Source of the DNA: Eulemur rufifrons
Taxonomy: Eukaryota > Chordata > Mammalia > Primates > Lemuridae
DNA length: 64,000 nucleotides
Reading direction: 5' to 3'
NCBI RefSeq assembly: GCF_041146395.1
Contig: NC_091012.1
Coordinates: forward strand, 10,468,193-10,532,192
In this document: piece after piece, positions 1 to 12,666 of the stretch
Layout: each line of letters opens with the position of its first letter
Numbering within the stretch: the stretch's first letter is position 1
The notes under the pieces: model-generated
Told to the model about the DNA's origin: nothing
What the model saw: only the letters and a program-made list of their open reading frames with translations
Databases searched by the model: none
Program-made: the position numbers and the translations under genes

Positions 1-2050
1 CAGGGCGGGGCTGCGTTCCTCCTGGAGGCTCCAGAACCGAATCGTGTCTTTGCCTTCCCAGCCTCCAGGAGGCGCCCACGATACATGGTCGGCTGCAGGC
101 CTGTGTGTGCCTGGCCTGGGCGCTCTCCAGCTCACCCCAGGAAGATATTGTCTTCAGCTGGGACAATATCAAATGATGGCAGAAAAAAACAAACACCCAC
201 AACACACAATGAAATGGAAGTTCTCCACTACAAAAAAATCACCAATATTTTCTCCTATTTCTTCAGTGTCTGTTCCTTCTAACACACCACAAAATAAAAA
301 AACTGAATAGAGAACAAACGTGAAATTGAAGAAGTCAACTTTATTTACCACAAGTATATATGCAATTTATATGCTAGCAAATATGTCTATGTGTTTTGTG
401 CTAGTGCAAATCACATAAGAAAGTCACATAAAGGAGAAAATATTTCAATTTTTCATGGTATTCTATAAAAGAAGGTGAAAATTGTTGGAATTCCAGGTAC
501 TCTGTCATCTGCACAAATTTGAAAATTTTGATCAGATCCAGTTGGTTTTCTTAAATTGCATCTCATATCAGTCTTCGATGGGTGGTCTGCAGCTAGCATC
601 GCCCAACTACGAAATATTTCCCTTCCGTATGTGGCAGCCCAATTTGCCATTAGTGGAGTCAGGGTTTTAGAATGCTTTCTTTCTGTAGCCTTGGCCCTTC
701 CTGCACTTTGTGGGCTCTGGTCCTGCCCCATAGAACACAGAACGTACCACTCCTCACTGTCCCCCACGGTCTCCTTCCAGTGCCTCAGACAGGTCCAGTG
801 TCTTCCATTGAATGTTCATCTTCAGGCCAAATCGAGGCCAGGATGGAGTACAGGAACTAGAACAGTCCAGGTGCAGCCTGGCTGGGCCTCAACTTACTTG
901 TTAACAGAAGAGGAGTACTGCCTGCCTGCCTCACCCGCCAGGATGGAACAGGACAATGGCCATGAAAATATGTTGTCCTTGTTAAAAGAGAATTGCCTGA
1001 ACTATCCCAAGGTCTTTCGCTTTTCCTAACAGCACTCATCACTTAACTCATTATGCTGGAAGTGGGCCAGCCAGTTCAGAATTCAGTGAGATTATTCTCT
1101 CTCACAACCTGGACATTGCACTTAGGACACCATCTATCTGGAGTTTTCCTTAAAAATGGCAGGGACATTATAAAGTTGAAATCACCTCTTTACACAGCAG
1201 GTAGAATGTGTTACTGTAAGAGGTGAACCTGCTGAAACCATCAAGCAATTCACACACCATGGCCAAACGCTTCGTATAAAACAAACACTGCCGTAGGAAG
1301 ATGAAATCAGTACTGCTCTCGGGAATTTATGAAAGAGTTGAGAGATCAGACAAAGCACATAAAACAACTCGAGAGCAATAGAAGGCGGCACCTAAAGAGG
1401 ATAAATCATCCAAGGAAAGGTAGAAAGCCCAGCAGGGCGTCAGAGATGGGAGAACATCAGGAAAAGCTACCGGCAGAGGAAGAGCCCAGCCCAGGCCTGG
1501 AAGGTCTGAGTTGAGCTGGAGAGAAGGGGCCGAGCTGTGGGAAATGAGAGTGGCAGATGGAGGGACCATGAATGGGAACAAGCAATCCAAGGAGAGTTCA
1601 TATAATCTTCATATCAGCAACAATTATAGGAAGTTGAACTTGTTTGGCAGATAGACTAACATTTAGGGAAGAAACCTGCCTTTTCCCCAAACATCTCTTG
1701 AAGATGCTCTCAGAGACTGACCATGTATTGCTCCTGTGGTCATTCATTTACCCAGTGCAATTCCTCCTCCTCCCTAGTGACAGATGCTGGGATGCGAGTG
1801 TAAATATGGTGTGGTGCCTCCCAGGAGGGGCTTGTGAACTCTCAGTTAATCACCACCTGCTCTGGGCCTCATGAGGCTGTGTCTGGAGAGATTTGAGAAC
1901 ACTGATAAGGAGCAGTTCACTGTGCCAGGCGAGGGCCCTGAGTAGGATTCTCATAGCAGGTGGCATTGATGCAGATAAGAAGAGTGTTACCCAGATAGAT
2001 GACAAGGAAGGGCATTCTGGACAAAGCTGCCTGAGATGTCCACGGAGATG
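1..2050. other. Unassigned low-copy sequence
   Basis: No gene, tRNA or clear repeat was recognised here. Open frames up to 157 codons exist on both strands, but none has a recognisable domain and they overlap each other. An A-rich stretch lies near 180-300. The segment 720-960 is moderately GC-rich and could be a diverged exon or an old repeat; I cannot tell which. Confidence 0.4.
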
Positions 2051-2235
2051 TCAGGAGCACAACAAACGTGGACAGTGGTCAAACTGAATCGTGGCCCTGG
2101 ACCGGGTCCACAATCAGAGAGTTCATCAGCATCACCTGAGGTACTTTCCCCAAGGGCACCTGGCAGGTCCCCTGCTCTGCGTGCTGTAGGTGGGCGGGTC
2201 CCAGGTGTCTGGATTTGAAAAGTCTCCCTTTGTGA
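2050..2235. repeat. Possible old hAT-type MER fragment
   Basis: The stretch resembles a common mammalian non-autonomous DNA transposon: a 'cagtggtcaaactg' edge, 'catcagcatcacctgag' in the middle and a GC-rich centre. The match is from memory and diverged, so the family name is tentative. Confidence 0.35.
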
Positions 2236-2554
2236 TTTTGATGTGAGCCCTGGCTAAAAAGTGAGAGATGGGAGGAGGGTCGTGGGTTGGGGGAGGACTG
2301 AGTAGAATCAGGTGGAGGTGACAGTGTGGGACTGGAGGCCTCCCACCAGCAGCTGCAGGACGGACAGGGACAATGATCCTCTGGCTCCAGTTGAGCCTTC
2401 AGATGACGGCAGCCCTGGCCAACATCTGAATTGCAACCTAGTGAGACACTATGAGCCAGAAATACCTGTGTCAATCCTGCCTTTTTACTTTGTGATGTTT
2501 TGACCTGTGGATCCCTGGTGACCCAGGAGGGACTGCCCCTTCCAGGGCTAGCTA

Positions 2555-3165
2555 ATTCCTAGACAGCATAAAACTCACTTTCCGGCATGTTGCATGAACA
2601 AACCAACCAGAGCCACACCTCAACTGCCTCCTTCAGGGCTCTGGCGCCCTGGGCCACTATCCACCTGCGTTAACAGCCCCTTCCCCCAGAGCTCATTGAA
2701 ATTACTCACACCAGCCAACCTGAAGTCTGCCTAGACGCCTCACCTTGCCTTTCCCGCAGAAACCACAAGAAAGGCAGGATTGTTGTTCTGTGCTGCTAAG
2801 CTCAGTGCTGCAGGCAGGGGGCGAGCCCTCCAGCCTTACTGTTTCTCCTGTGGGGACAAACAGCTGACTCAGCCCTGCCCACAGGGGGAGAACCGCCCCC
2901 CCAAACACGCCATGAAGCCTGTTTAGTCAACCCCACACCCTCTCTTCCTGAGCACAGGAAACCTAGTTATGTCCCTCCTGCCTTGTGCCTTCCGCTCCAT
3001 CCGATCTGGGGTGTCCCCATGGGCCCCCCAAGATGTGGTGTGCCCCCTGCTCTTGGGAACTATGAGTAACAAAGTGTCTTTCAATGGCAGTTGTCTCCTG
3101 ACCTGTTGGCTTCACCATACCTGGATAATAAAACTCACATTTTCAAAAACACCCAGCTAAGCTGC
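2555..3165 (+). repeat. LTR-like element, family not determined
   Basis: The segment looks like a solo LTR. It is moderately GC-rich, ends in a run of short T-rich and G-rich signals, and has an AATAAA at 3127-3132 close to its right end. Part of it (2796-2985) recurs in inverted orientation at 3826-4020, which shows that it is repetitive. No internal retroviral coding region is adjacent. The left edge is uncertain. It would be an old endogenous retroviral remnant without coding capacity. Confidence 0.4.
2796..2985 (+). repeat. Left arm of an imperfect inverted repeat
   Basis: This arm is nearly the reverse complement of 3826-4020, with only scattered mismatches over about 190 bases. The shared block includes a run of C (plus strand) around 2895-2902, mirrored by a run of G at 3910-3917. 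The loop is about 840 bases. Both arms probably derive from one LTR-like family. Confidence 0.8.
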
Positions 3166-3825
3166 TGTCAAATCCCTGACCCACAGAATCTGTGAGATGG
3201 TATCTGTTTGCTGTCTGAAGCCAGGAAGCTTTGTGGTAGTCTATCAAACATCAGTAGATAACTAACACAACCAATGAAGGCCTGAAGACTTGGAAATTAG
3301 GGAGACAGGATAGTTTTTAGGAAGGAGAGCAATGTTTTTGGTTTGTGCGGCCAAGGGGGTGGTAAGGATGGATGGAACCTGAGCAGTGGGTGCCCAGAGA
3401 GCACAGCATGGGACCCTCCATCCTGCGGGCCGGTCACCCTGGCTGGTCGCATCCTCTTATTTTGTGAGTACGATCATCCCAGACCCTGTGGTCTTAGATT
3501 CTAACTTTGAAAAGACAGGGCTTGGCTTATTTTATTTGCTTTTTTCCCCAAAGCATTCTGTTTCATCAGTGCCTTTCAGGGCAATGCTTATTTTCCAGTG
3601 AGGGCGATCCTAAAAGAAGATCCAGCACCGACGAGTGTCCCTGTTTCATCTCAATTCCCCACCTGTTTGAACAGTCTGAAACACCGTGTGGCCTCTGTCC
3701 TTCCCAGTGGCTCTGGCCTCCTTTGGTTACATCGGAAGCCTCAACCCAAGGACTGGAGCTGCAGGCTGCGGGACGGGGTGCATTCACTGTGTCTACACAA
3801 TCAGAGGTTAGGAAACACCAGCTAG
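3166..3825. other. Spacer between inverted repeat arms
   Basis: About 650 bases separate the LTR-like element from the second arm. I recognise no gene or repeat in it. Open frames of 71-145 codons are present but lack recognisable features. Confidence 0.35.
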
Positions 3826-4020
3826 CAGGGACAGGAGAGATGGAACTGTGTTTCCTGTGCTCAGGAAGAGAAGGTGTGGGGTTGACTAAAGAGGCTTCTT
3901 GGCGTGTTTGGGGGGGGCGGTTCTCCCCCTGTGGGCAGGGCTGAGTCAGCTGTTTGTCCCCACAGGGGAAAGAGTAAGGCCAGAGGGCTCGCCCCCTGCC
4001 TGCAGCACTGAGATTAGCCA
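3826..4020 (-). repeat. Right arm of the inverted repeat (partial LTR-like copy)
   Basis: This is the inverted partial copy of 2796-2985. It lacks the AATAAA-containing right part of the first copy, so it is either a truncated second insertion or an inverted duplication. An antisense open frame of 151 codons crosses it and is not considered a gene. Confidence 0.75.
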
Positions 4021-5340
4021 CAAGGAACAGGGCCCACCTGCAGAAGGCATCGCTGCTGGGCAGTAAGTCTGTACATATGTGTCATGCTCTTCTAAAGGTG
4101 TAACTGCCGCATCACTTTAATGATTCTGAAAATCTGTATTGCGGCACATAAGAAAAACTCTGAACACACTGTTTTTAACAAGAAGCAGAATAAAGAACCA
4201 TCGATCACTGCTGTAAGCACTCTTTGAGGAGGCAGGGAGAAGTGTGCATTTAGAATTAATCATATTTAAAAATGACACAATGCCATTTGCTTGGAATTGG
4301 AGCAAGATAGAAATGTGTGAATTAGTTGTCCCAGGGCTTGACGGACTTGTCTCTCAGGCAGAGTCCAAGACGCTGAGGGCACTCAGGTGGCCGAGCGGGT
4401 TTCCTCGCCACTTCCCCAGATGTATTTACGGAGCACGGTGGTGGAAACTTCCAAACTGCTCAATGCAACATTGCAGGTTCAGGTAAAAGAACAAAATGAA
4501 GTTTCCCTGAAATTCACAGAACTGACTCAATTCTAGAAGACTGGAGGAGAACCAGGGGACCCAGCAGGGTCCTGCTGTCCTCTTGGTGCATGAGCCAGTG
4601 ACCACCTGGATTCACAGGGAGGGTCTGATGTCCCAGTGACCAGGAGGGTATCTGTGAAGTCTGTGCTTGGGGTCTGGCTCCTGCCTCTTCACTTATCCGG
4701 GGCCAATGCCACCTCCTGGCCCCCCACCCTGTCCTCCTTGTCTGAGTTCAGAGACAGAGGCAGCCCACGACCAACGCCTGTGAACCATGTCAGCCAGGAT
4801 CCTTCCGGAAGCGTCCCCAGATGCTGCTCTTCCCCTGGGTGGCAGCACGCTCCACGGAAAGTGAGGAGGACGCCTGTCACCAAACCTCCTGTCACCAAAG
4901 CAGTGTTCTTCCGAGGACACATCCTTTTCTGCCCTGCAGCTGATGTCCTAGGTGAACATTCCACACCTTTGTTAACTCAACACCATCTACGAACAAAAGC
5001 TGTTCCTATCAACCTTCAGCCTTGCATTCTCTCCCTTGAGTGAACACTTCATAGAAAATCTTGCCTTTCTTCACCTTTCATTGTTACCTGAGCGTCTTTG
5101 CTATAAACAGTCACTTCAGTGATGCACGTGTAACACACTTGCTGTGACTACTGTTTAGTGGAGAGAGGGGACCGATCCCCAGACCCTTTAGCAGGAGCAG
5201 GAAGTCCATTGACCAACAGGAGCATAATGTCTAAATGATTGAGGCTGTTTTCTCTTCCTTGGGATGAACGAGAGCAGCTGACCAAGTGTCGAGAAGTACC
5301 TGCCATGTAACTAAAGGTTCCAGGACCTGAAGTTGGCTCT
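4021..5340. other. Unassigned low-copy sequence
   Basis: No recognised gene or repeat. A 135-codon plus-strand open frame (4636-5043) and overlapping minus-strand frames lie in a GC-richer patch, but none shows a known domain and the frames conflict with each other. Confidence 0.35.
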
Positions 5341-5344
5341 GGGG

Positions 5345-5580
5345 ACAGTGCTGGGTTTGGACTCCTGGCTGCATCACCTTCTGGCTTTATAGCACCCAGC
5401 AAGTGAGTTAACTCATCCAAGCCTTAGTTCAGTCATCTGTACAATGAAAATACTAGTGAGACCTTTCTTATAAACTGACACCCAACTCAACCCTGAGGTA
5501 ATCCATGTACAACTTCTTACTATGGCACTTGGCACACAGAAGCATTTAACACGTGTTAGGTACTTGCTACTGGTACTCAC
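5345..5580 (+). repeat. MIR SINE
   Basis: A diverged MIR on the plus strand. The order of phrases is typical: a core part, then a 'gagttaactcatccaagcc' type stretch, 'tcatctgtacaatgaaaata', and a tail with 'acacgtgttaggtacttgct'. MIRs are ancient tRNA-derived SINEs, inactive in mammals. Confidence 0.65.
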
Positions 5581-5624
5581 ACTATTAACAGAAATAAAGG
5601 AAGCCAATGGAGCAGAGTGGTGAA

Positions 5625-5800
5625 AAACCCTGGCTTTAGAATGCACTCTTTCACTTTCTAGCTAGTTCCTTCAGGAAAGTCACATAATTTCTTCTTCCTT
5701 CTTTATTCATTGCATCTCTAAAATGGGACAACAATGACATTCCCTCACACGGTTGCCACGAGGTTCTAATAAATGCAAAGATGTGGAGCTGCCACTCCAA
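5625..5800 (+). repeat. MIR SINE
   Basis: A second MIR in the same orientation. It reads through the core 'cactttctagctagttcctt', then 'catctctaaaatgggacaa' and 'cacggttgccacgaggttct'. It lies close to the preceding MIR but is a separate copy, because the core motif recurs. Confidence 0.75.
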
Positions 5801-7290
5801 TGTCAGCCTAACGCGTAAGCTCACTTCCTCCCGTCTGCCTTCCATGCAAACCATGCTATGAGGTTTCATGATGCTTGGGTGGCCTCATAATCTTTATTTC
5901 CAGACTAAATAGTTTGATCTCATCATCTAATTTCTCCTTAGAAAACCTCAGGCATTTCTTAGTTTTTCTGTGGAGCTGTCTACAGTTGTGCCAATTGGGA
6001 GGTGTCAGGGTAAGGCATATTTAATCTCCCCAGATAGGTTAATATTAATTAATACTAATTAATAATATTAATATTATCAGAGTAGTTAGGAGTCAATCAT
6101 TAATCCTGATTGCAATGCTTATGGTAATCACTGGCTGAAGTTACTATTTCATCTATAAAAGAGGAGGAAATGTTAAAATGTGGTGTGATGAAGAAATGAA
6201 AGAAATTGAGAGAGCGAGAGAGGAGTGAATGCAAATCAGTGATCAGCTCCTGCCCATGAAGCTTGGCTGGGGAATTGCCCTGACAGGGTCTCCCTGCAGG
6301 GTGACGTCCACCTGCTAGTGCTGGGAGCCTGGCTGCCCGCAGATCAACGCACTCTGCAAGGGGGGACCACGCTGGTGAGACACGGAGACCACCTCCTAAT
6401 CTCAGATGTGTCCACAAGGACGGCTGCCTCTGCATAGGAGCACTGAGGAGAGACTGGGAGGAGCATCCCCTAAAAACCACAGCTAACACCGCTTCTCAGC
6501 TCTGGCTGGGGAGCGATGAGCTGCGTGAGCAAGGCTGTCCCTATTCCTCTGTGTGCGCCGCTGAGTGAGAGGAAACAGGGCGGGAACTCGGCAATGCGCA
6601 GACATGAAGGAAGGTGTCACTTCAGCACACCGCATCTGTGAGGACTTTGCTTTAGAAACCATTCTTTCTTAAGTTCTGTCATCACAAAAGGTGTATTTAC
6701 TCATTGTTCCTCTCTTGATTTATCCAACACATTTTCATATGCATAAGGGCCTGCCCGGTGCACAGCACAAAGCCAGGTGCCGGGAAAGGGGTCATCAGTC
6801 CTCGCCCCAACCACCCCCCACCCCATGTGTAGTGGTTAGACAGATCCTCACAGGGGTGGTGAGGGGGGGCGGTGTATGTTTCATTTGGGAACGAAGTGGA
6901 TGGTCCCTTTCAATGAGAGAGTAAGCCCTTCAGGACATCCTAAGGGCAAGCCTGACAGGAAGACTCGGAAACAGCAGGCGGCTGAGCAGCTCTGCACAGA
7001 AGGGACCAGGGATCAGGATGCGTTGCCACAGAGTGGGCAGCTCACTGCCAAGGAGGGACACTGAAGGTGATCCCCAAAGGCCATCGAACCACAAGGAATG
7101 CCAGCACTCAGCTTCAGGGCTTTGTGTTGCTGTGACGTGACCTTCTTCCCTATCTCCTTAAACCTTCAGTTCACTCCAATGCCTTGGAGGAGAGATTCTT
7201 TGAGTTGATCAGATTTGGGATTACAGTTGAGGCTGGTGACCTTGAGTTTTTTGTGACCCTGTCTGTTATGAGCAATGAATATTGAAGGTG
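5801..7290. other. Unassigned sequence with an AT-rich patch
   Basis: The patch 6040-6078 is almost pure A/T, built of 'attaat' and 'aatatt' words. 6240-6600 is GC-richer and holds minus-strand open frames up to 129 codons without recognisable domains. Nothing else could be assigned. Confidence 0.4.
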
Positions 7291-7294
7291 AATA

Positions 7295-7655
7295 TTTGAG
7301 TTTCCCTTCAAATGTATATCTTGCAATCTTAACCCCCAAGGGGATGGTATTAGTAGGTGGGACCTTTGGGAGGTGACTGGGTCATGAGAGTGGAGCCTCA
7401 GGAATGGAATTAGTGACCTTGCAGAAAGGACCCCAGAGAGCTCTGCCCTCTTTCCACCATGTGAGGATACAAGGAGAAGTAGGCCTTCTACCTCCTGGAA
7501 GAGGGACCTCACCCAAACCCCACCAAGCTGGCATCCTGATCTCAGAATTCCAGCCTCTGGAACAGTGAGAAATTAATTTCTGTTAATTACAAGCCACCGA
7601 ACCTGTGGCAATTTGTTAGAGCAGCCCAAGATGACTAGGACACCATGGCATAGCT
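7295..7655 (+). repeat. MLT1-type MaLR LTR
   Basis: A clear copy of the MLT1/MST class of mammalian apparent LTR retrotransposon LTRs, plus strand. It contains the usual sequence of phrases: 'gatggtattagtaggtggga', a 'ctttgggaggtgactgggtc' block, 'ttccaccatgtgaggata', 'ccagcctctggaacagtgag', and an end near 'gatgactaggaca'. It is a solo LTR without internal sequence and is an old, inactive element. Confidence 0.8.
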
Positions 7656-8660
7656 TATGGAAATAAGCAGAAGTCAGAGAATTGAGCCTGTTTGGGTCTT
7701 GGGAGGCATGTAGGACAGACCCACATACAGTGACACAGGGGGTTAAGACATGGACTCCAAGGAGAGGAGTGGCTCTAGATGTGTACCTTGGGGGGAAGAC
7801 AGTACAGCAGCCCACAGATGGGACATTTGGAGAACATTGAGGAACTAGGTATAATAAAAGTTAATACCTGAAAGAATGGGAAATTATGGTCAGAAATGGG
7901 AGTTTTAATTTGTGATATCAGGAGTTCAACATTGCAGGGTGACCATAGGGCCTAAGTATGGCCATGAAGTAAGGCTAAAAGGAGCAGAGGTGGAGGTGAT
8001 GAGAAATGAGGAGTCTATGTGACTGAGAGGTGTGGGATGGCGAGTTTGTGACAGCATGAGGTCATCCTGGAGCCCAGCAGTATCTGAGTCGGAGACCATG
8101 TCTGGTTCCACGCAGTGAAGGTCTCTGGCCACCGCTTCCATGATGAGGAAGGATTGGCGGTAGACAGGAACTGACAGTGGGAGCAGAAGGGCGCACGGAC
8201 TTCAAGGGCACACGGACTTTCCCCCAGAGGCTGGAAGAGTTATATTCCCAGAGCTACAGGAGGGAAGTATGAAGACACTGTCCGCACATCCAGTCTGAGA
8301 CCCCACAGTGTGAGGGGTCTTGCTGGGGCGCCGCAGCAGCTGGTCCTTCAGGGAAACAGGGAGGCGCAGGGAACCTGGCTGGGATGATGGGGAGACTGTG
8401 TTCATGGACTAGGAGAGCCCAAGGGAGCCATGGGAAGGTTTGGGAGATGCCAGAGGGAGCACTTTCTAGAACAGTTTTGAACCAGATACACAGAAGACTG
8501 AGACTTGCATTTGGTGCAATTTCTGAAGAATGAAGCGTCCAGCCACGGGGGGAAGGGCGGGTAGCAGGTGCCGCTTGCAGATGTTGGAGCGGGCCGGCAG
8601 CGGAGTCTCGGGTCTTCAGCACTGCGGGGAACTTGGTGGGCATTTGATTCAATTAATCCC
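7656..8660. other. Unassigned sequence
   Basis: Around 1 kb without a recognised repeat or gene. Minus-strand open frames of 67-154 codons (8202-8866) overlap one another, and the longest runs into the adjacent LINE; none has recognisable domains. Confidence 0.35.
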
Positions 8661-8667
8661 AAACTTT

Positions 8668-10190
8668 TAAGTCCATTTATTGAAGTGTGTTGACCTACAC
8701 TAAAACTCACTCTTTTCAATTGTAAAGATGGATGAGTTTGACAAGTGTGTATAATTGTGTAACCACCACTACAATGGAGAGAGGGAACTTTCCTACCATC
8801 CCCACAGTTTCCCTCATACACCGTGTCGTCAGTCGCCCCCGGCCCTTGGCACATAGTGGCCACCAATCAGCTTCCTTTCACCTTGAGTTTGTCTTTCCTG
8901 GAGTTGCACATAAACGGAACCACACAGTATGTTGCCTTTCATGCAGGCGGCTTTTGCTTAGCCTGCTGCATTTGAGAGGTAGCATGTGGTCTTTTCCTTT
9001 ACCTTTTTCATCGCTGAGTAGCATTCCACGGTGGGAAAACACGTATACATGCACATGCCACAGCTTGTCTATGAGTTCATCTGTTGATGGACATTTCTAT
9101 TGTTTGCTATTTTGAGCTGTTATGAATAAATCTGGTATGAACATTCACATATGGGCCTTTGGATAGAAATAGGCTTTCATTTCTCCTGGGCAAATATCTA
9201 GGAGAGGGACTGCTGGGTCAAATAGTAAATGCAGTTTTCTCCTTCAATAAAGTGTCAGAACACTTTCTAGAGTGGTTGCAGCATTTTGCACGCCCACCAG
9301 CAGCATATGAGAGTTCCAGTTCCCCCACATCCTCATTGGCACCGTGTGGTGAGTCTTTTAAATTTTATACATTCCAACAAATGTGTAGTGTCATTTCATG
9401 CAGTTTAATATGCATTTCTTGAATGACTAAATATATTGAGCATATTTTCATATATTTATTTGCCATCATATTTGGTGCCTTCTTAGGGGTGAAGTGAATT
9501 TTCAAATCTATTATCCACTAAAAAAAAAAGGCATCTTGGCCAGGCGTGGTGGCTCACACCTATAATCCTAGCACTCTGGGGGCCGAGGTGGGTGGATCAC
9601 TCGAGGTCAGGAGATTGAGACCAGCCTGAGCAAGAGTGAGACCCCGTCTCTACTAAAAATAGAAAGAAATTATCAGGGCAGCTAAAAATATATATAGAAC
9701 AAAATTAGCCAGGCATGGTGGTACATGCCTGTAGTCCCATCTACTCGGGAGGCTGAGACAGGAGGATTGCTTGAGCCCAGGAGTTTGAGGTTGCTCTGAG
9801 CTAGGCCAGCGCTACGGCACTCACTCTAGCCCGAGTAACAAAGAAAGACTCTGTCTCAAAAAAAAAAAAAAAGGCGTCTCCTTCTCCTCCTCCCCTCCTC
9901 TTCTTCTTCCTCAACAACCTCCCTGTTCTTTTTCTTGCATTACAAGGGTCTTTCTATATTCTGGATACAAGTTTTTTCTTATCAAATATGTAATTTTGCA
10001 AATATTTTTTCCCAGTCTATAATTTATCTTTTCATTCCCTTAATACCATTTTCTGGAGAGTATAAGATTTTCATTTTGATAAAGTTAAATATTTATTTTT
10101 TTAAAAATTTTCCCTTGCTTTTTGTGTCCTGTCTAAGAAATCTTAGCCTAACTCAACATCAAAAAATTTTTTTCCCTATGTTTTCGCTTA
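8668..10190 (-). mobile_element. Old L1 LINE fragment, split by an Alu
   Basis: The plus strand here reads as the complement of an L1 3' half. It has the 'gagtagcattccacggt' type motif near 9015, the 'gttgatggacatttctattg' type motif near 9085, the 'tgggtcaaatagtaaatgc' motif near 9210, and beyond the Alu the 'tattctggatacaagttttt' motif near 9955. These phrases appear in the order expected for ORF2 and its 3' end in reverse. The reading frame is full of stops, so the copy is dead. The Alu at 9538-9872 interrupts it. Confidence 0.8.
9538..9872 (+). mobile_element. Alu SINE (strepsirrhine type)
   Basis: A full dimeric 7SL-derived Alu starting at 'ggccaggcgtggtggctcac' and ending in a run of A. 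It has both arms, an A-rich linker with 'gctaaaaatatatatagaa', and a right arm starting near 9703. It lies inside the old L1. A short direct repeat of 'aaaaaaggc(a/g)tct' type flanks it and fits a target-site duplication. Confidence 0.92.
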
Positions 10191-10194
10191 TATC

Positions 10195-10715
10195 CTTACT
10201 GTATTGGTCAGGGTTCTCCAGAGAAACAGAGTCAACAGGAGAACTGTCTCCATCTCTGTCTCTACCATGTCTCTACCTGTATCTGTGTTGTAAGGAATGG
10301 CTCACGTGGCTGTGGAGGCTGAAACGTCCCCAGATCTGCAGTCAGCAAGCTGCAGTCCCTGCAGGGTCGATGACATATTTCCAGTTTGAGTCCAAAGGCC
10401 AGGACCAGGAGACCTAACAGGATCGTTCTAGTCCAAAGTCAGGAAAAAGTCAATGGCACAGTTTAAAGGCAGCCAGGCAGGAGGAATTTCCTCTTATCTG
10501 GGCAGTGGCAGCCTTTTTGCTCTACATGGGCCTTCCACGGATTGGGTGAGGCCCCCGTCGGGGATGGCAACCTGTTGTACTCAAATCAAGTCTATGGATT
10601 TGAATGTTAAACTCAGCCAAATTCACCCTTATAGAAACACCCAGAATAACGTTTGACTACACATCTGGCAACCCAATGCCCAGTCAAATTGACACCCAAA
10701 AATAACCATTGCATC
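10195..10715. repeat. Old interspersed repeat, family not settled
   Basis: The sequence opens with 'tattggtcagggttctccag', a very common mammalian repeat motif, and closes with 'cagtcaaattgacaccca'. This is an old high-copy element, either an L1M 3' part or an LTR-like element. I cannot decide the family by eye. Confidence 0.55.
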
Positions 10716-12640
10716 TACTTTTCTGTGAGAAATAAAACCCCTTGAAACCTAGAGAAGTTCTCAAATCATCCAGGAAGTCCAGGAGGTTGGTCACCTAACT
10801 GATATCAGAACACAAACCTGGCCCTTGGTTTCTGCCCTAGTAACATCTACATTCCATTTGTCTTTTATTCTCCTGTGTAGAGTTTTTGACTATAAACAAA
10901 TCCTGCTGTTAGTCTTTGACCTTTCACCTTTGGCTCCTTGCATTTTGCGCATTTGTGCATTGTGCCGGTCTGGGGCATTGAAGATGCTCAACTCTCTTCA
11001 TTGTGTGTCAATTACCTGACCTCTGCTAAAACATGCTCCTTTTTGGGGGGCTGCTTTTGTATCTGCTTTCTAAGTCGACATCTTCACATTGGCCAGTATT
11101 GCAGTGATACAGGAACAATGCCACATAGTCCCAGGATTTCCTCCCTGACTCCCAGTCTTGCTGATCTCTCTGGAGCACCATTCTGCCTGGGGTTGCCATG
11201 AGGATGAGTGTTTCCCAGCTCTTCTCCACCCGCTGGCCTCAGTCAGGTCTCTTAACTCCACGTCCTGGAAGTTTCCTGACTTGTGCCTAAGTCATTTACA
11301 GAAGTACTTTTCCAAGAACGATCTGTGGACCTGTGTTGATTCTTGAACTGTCGGCTGTCTGTGCAAAAGACTTAAGTGCAGAAATTGAGAGTAAAAGTTC
11401 AGAAACGTTTTCAGTAATCTGACATGATCATGACATTCAAACATATGTACCAAATTAGATATTATTGGATCTGTGAGGTAGGTTGAGTGAGGCTTGAGTT
11501 GTTTAATAGCCTGGTATTGGTCCATAAAGGCTTGGAAGTTTATAAATATATGGAAGTATTCCTTTTCCATGTGTGCTTTGAGAAGTACTGACCTATATCT
11601 CCTTCAATACTTTATAATACTAATTTCTACTGACTCAGTCATTAATGATTAGCAAAGGAGGAAAGACATTGGATACAAAGTAAATATGTTCATTTCTTAT
11701 TTATTTACAGATTCAGAGTTTCCTGTTCATGTCCCTGATTCCTTTAAAGATTCTAGTAGTTTACTCCCAGACAGTCTGATCCCATAGGATTGGGCCTGAG
11801 AATTGGCATTGCTAACAACTCCCCCACCAAAGGATTTTGACAAAGGCGTTTGGAAGGCTCATCCTTTGAGACAAGGTGACCTGCAAGAAGAAAACGCTAA
11901 TGGTGACCTCTCCATTGTCAGGAAGTAGGAGAATACTTGGGGGCTGGCATGCTGTAGAGCTGTGGGGTCACTGGAGTCTAAATCTGCCCATTCACAGACT
12001 GGTCCTTTTTGGGACCAGAAGATGCTCCAGTTTCCTTCTGGAAGCTGAGATATTCATAACATTTCTCCCAAAGAGTTGAATCTGTATGTGGAAAGAAAAA
12101 GAGGCTTTATGCTGCTTAATAATAAATTTTTCTAAGAATAGCATCCATGCTGGTAATCAGAATAGCATGCCATGTTCCTCTCTCTGTTATTGGTGACTTT
12201 ATTAAAATAAGGCAGGGGGCATGCTTAGTGTTATTTCTCTTTTATTTTTGGTCTCATTAGTATCATGCAGCTCTTTGTAATAATGTCATTTCAAACAGAA
12301 AACAGATTTTACACTGTCTGGCTCTTTGCCGTCATGCTTTTCCTAAAGCAAAATTAGTGTCTAGTTAAGTCACTTTCTCAGATTATATTCTTTCTAGTGT
12401 GACTATTAAATATTCACAGACATCTCTTAATTACCTGGACTTAAGATGACAAAAAACTCAACCAGACCATTGTTTGGGGAGATTTTGCATTTTCCATGTT
12501 CCCATGGGCCAGGACACTGTGTGGGGGCAGTGACCAGAGGCACAGCCAGAGGGGATGCCGAATACAGGTGACCACCTGCTCACACCACAGGTGTTTATCG
12601 GGTACCTGAAATAAATCACTTGGGGTTACTTAGTATGGAG
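10716..12640. other. Unassigned sequence
   Basis: Nearly 2 kb of mixed composition without a recognised gene or repeat. Open frames of 60-92 codons occur on both strands, overlap each other and have no recognisable domain. Confidence 0.35.
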
Positions 12641-12643
12641 AGC

Positions 12644-12666
12644 GTGTGTGTGTGTGTGTGTGTGTG
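12644..12666 (+). repeat. (GT)n microsatellite
   Basis: An uninterrupted run of about 11 GT dinucleotides. Confidence 0.95.

Noticed and set aside
3507..4021. Overlapping open frames of 145 (plus) and 151 (minus) codons
   Set aside because: They cross the inverted-repeat arm and overlap each other; no domain and no supporting signals.
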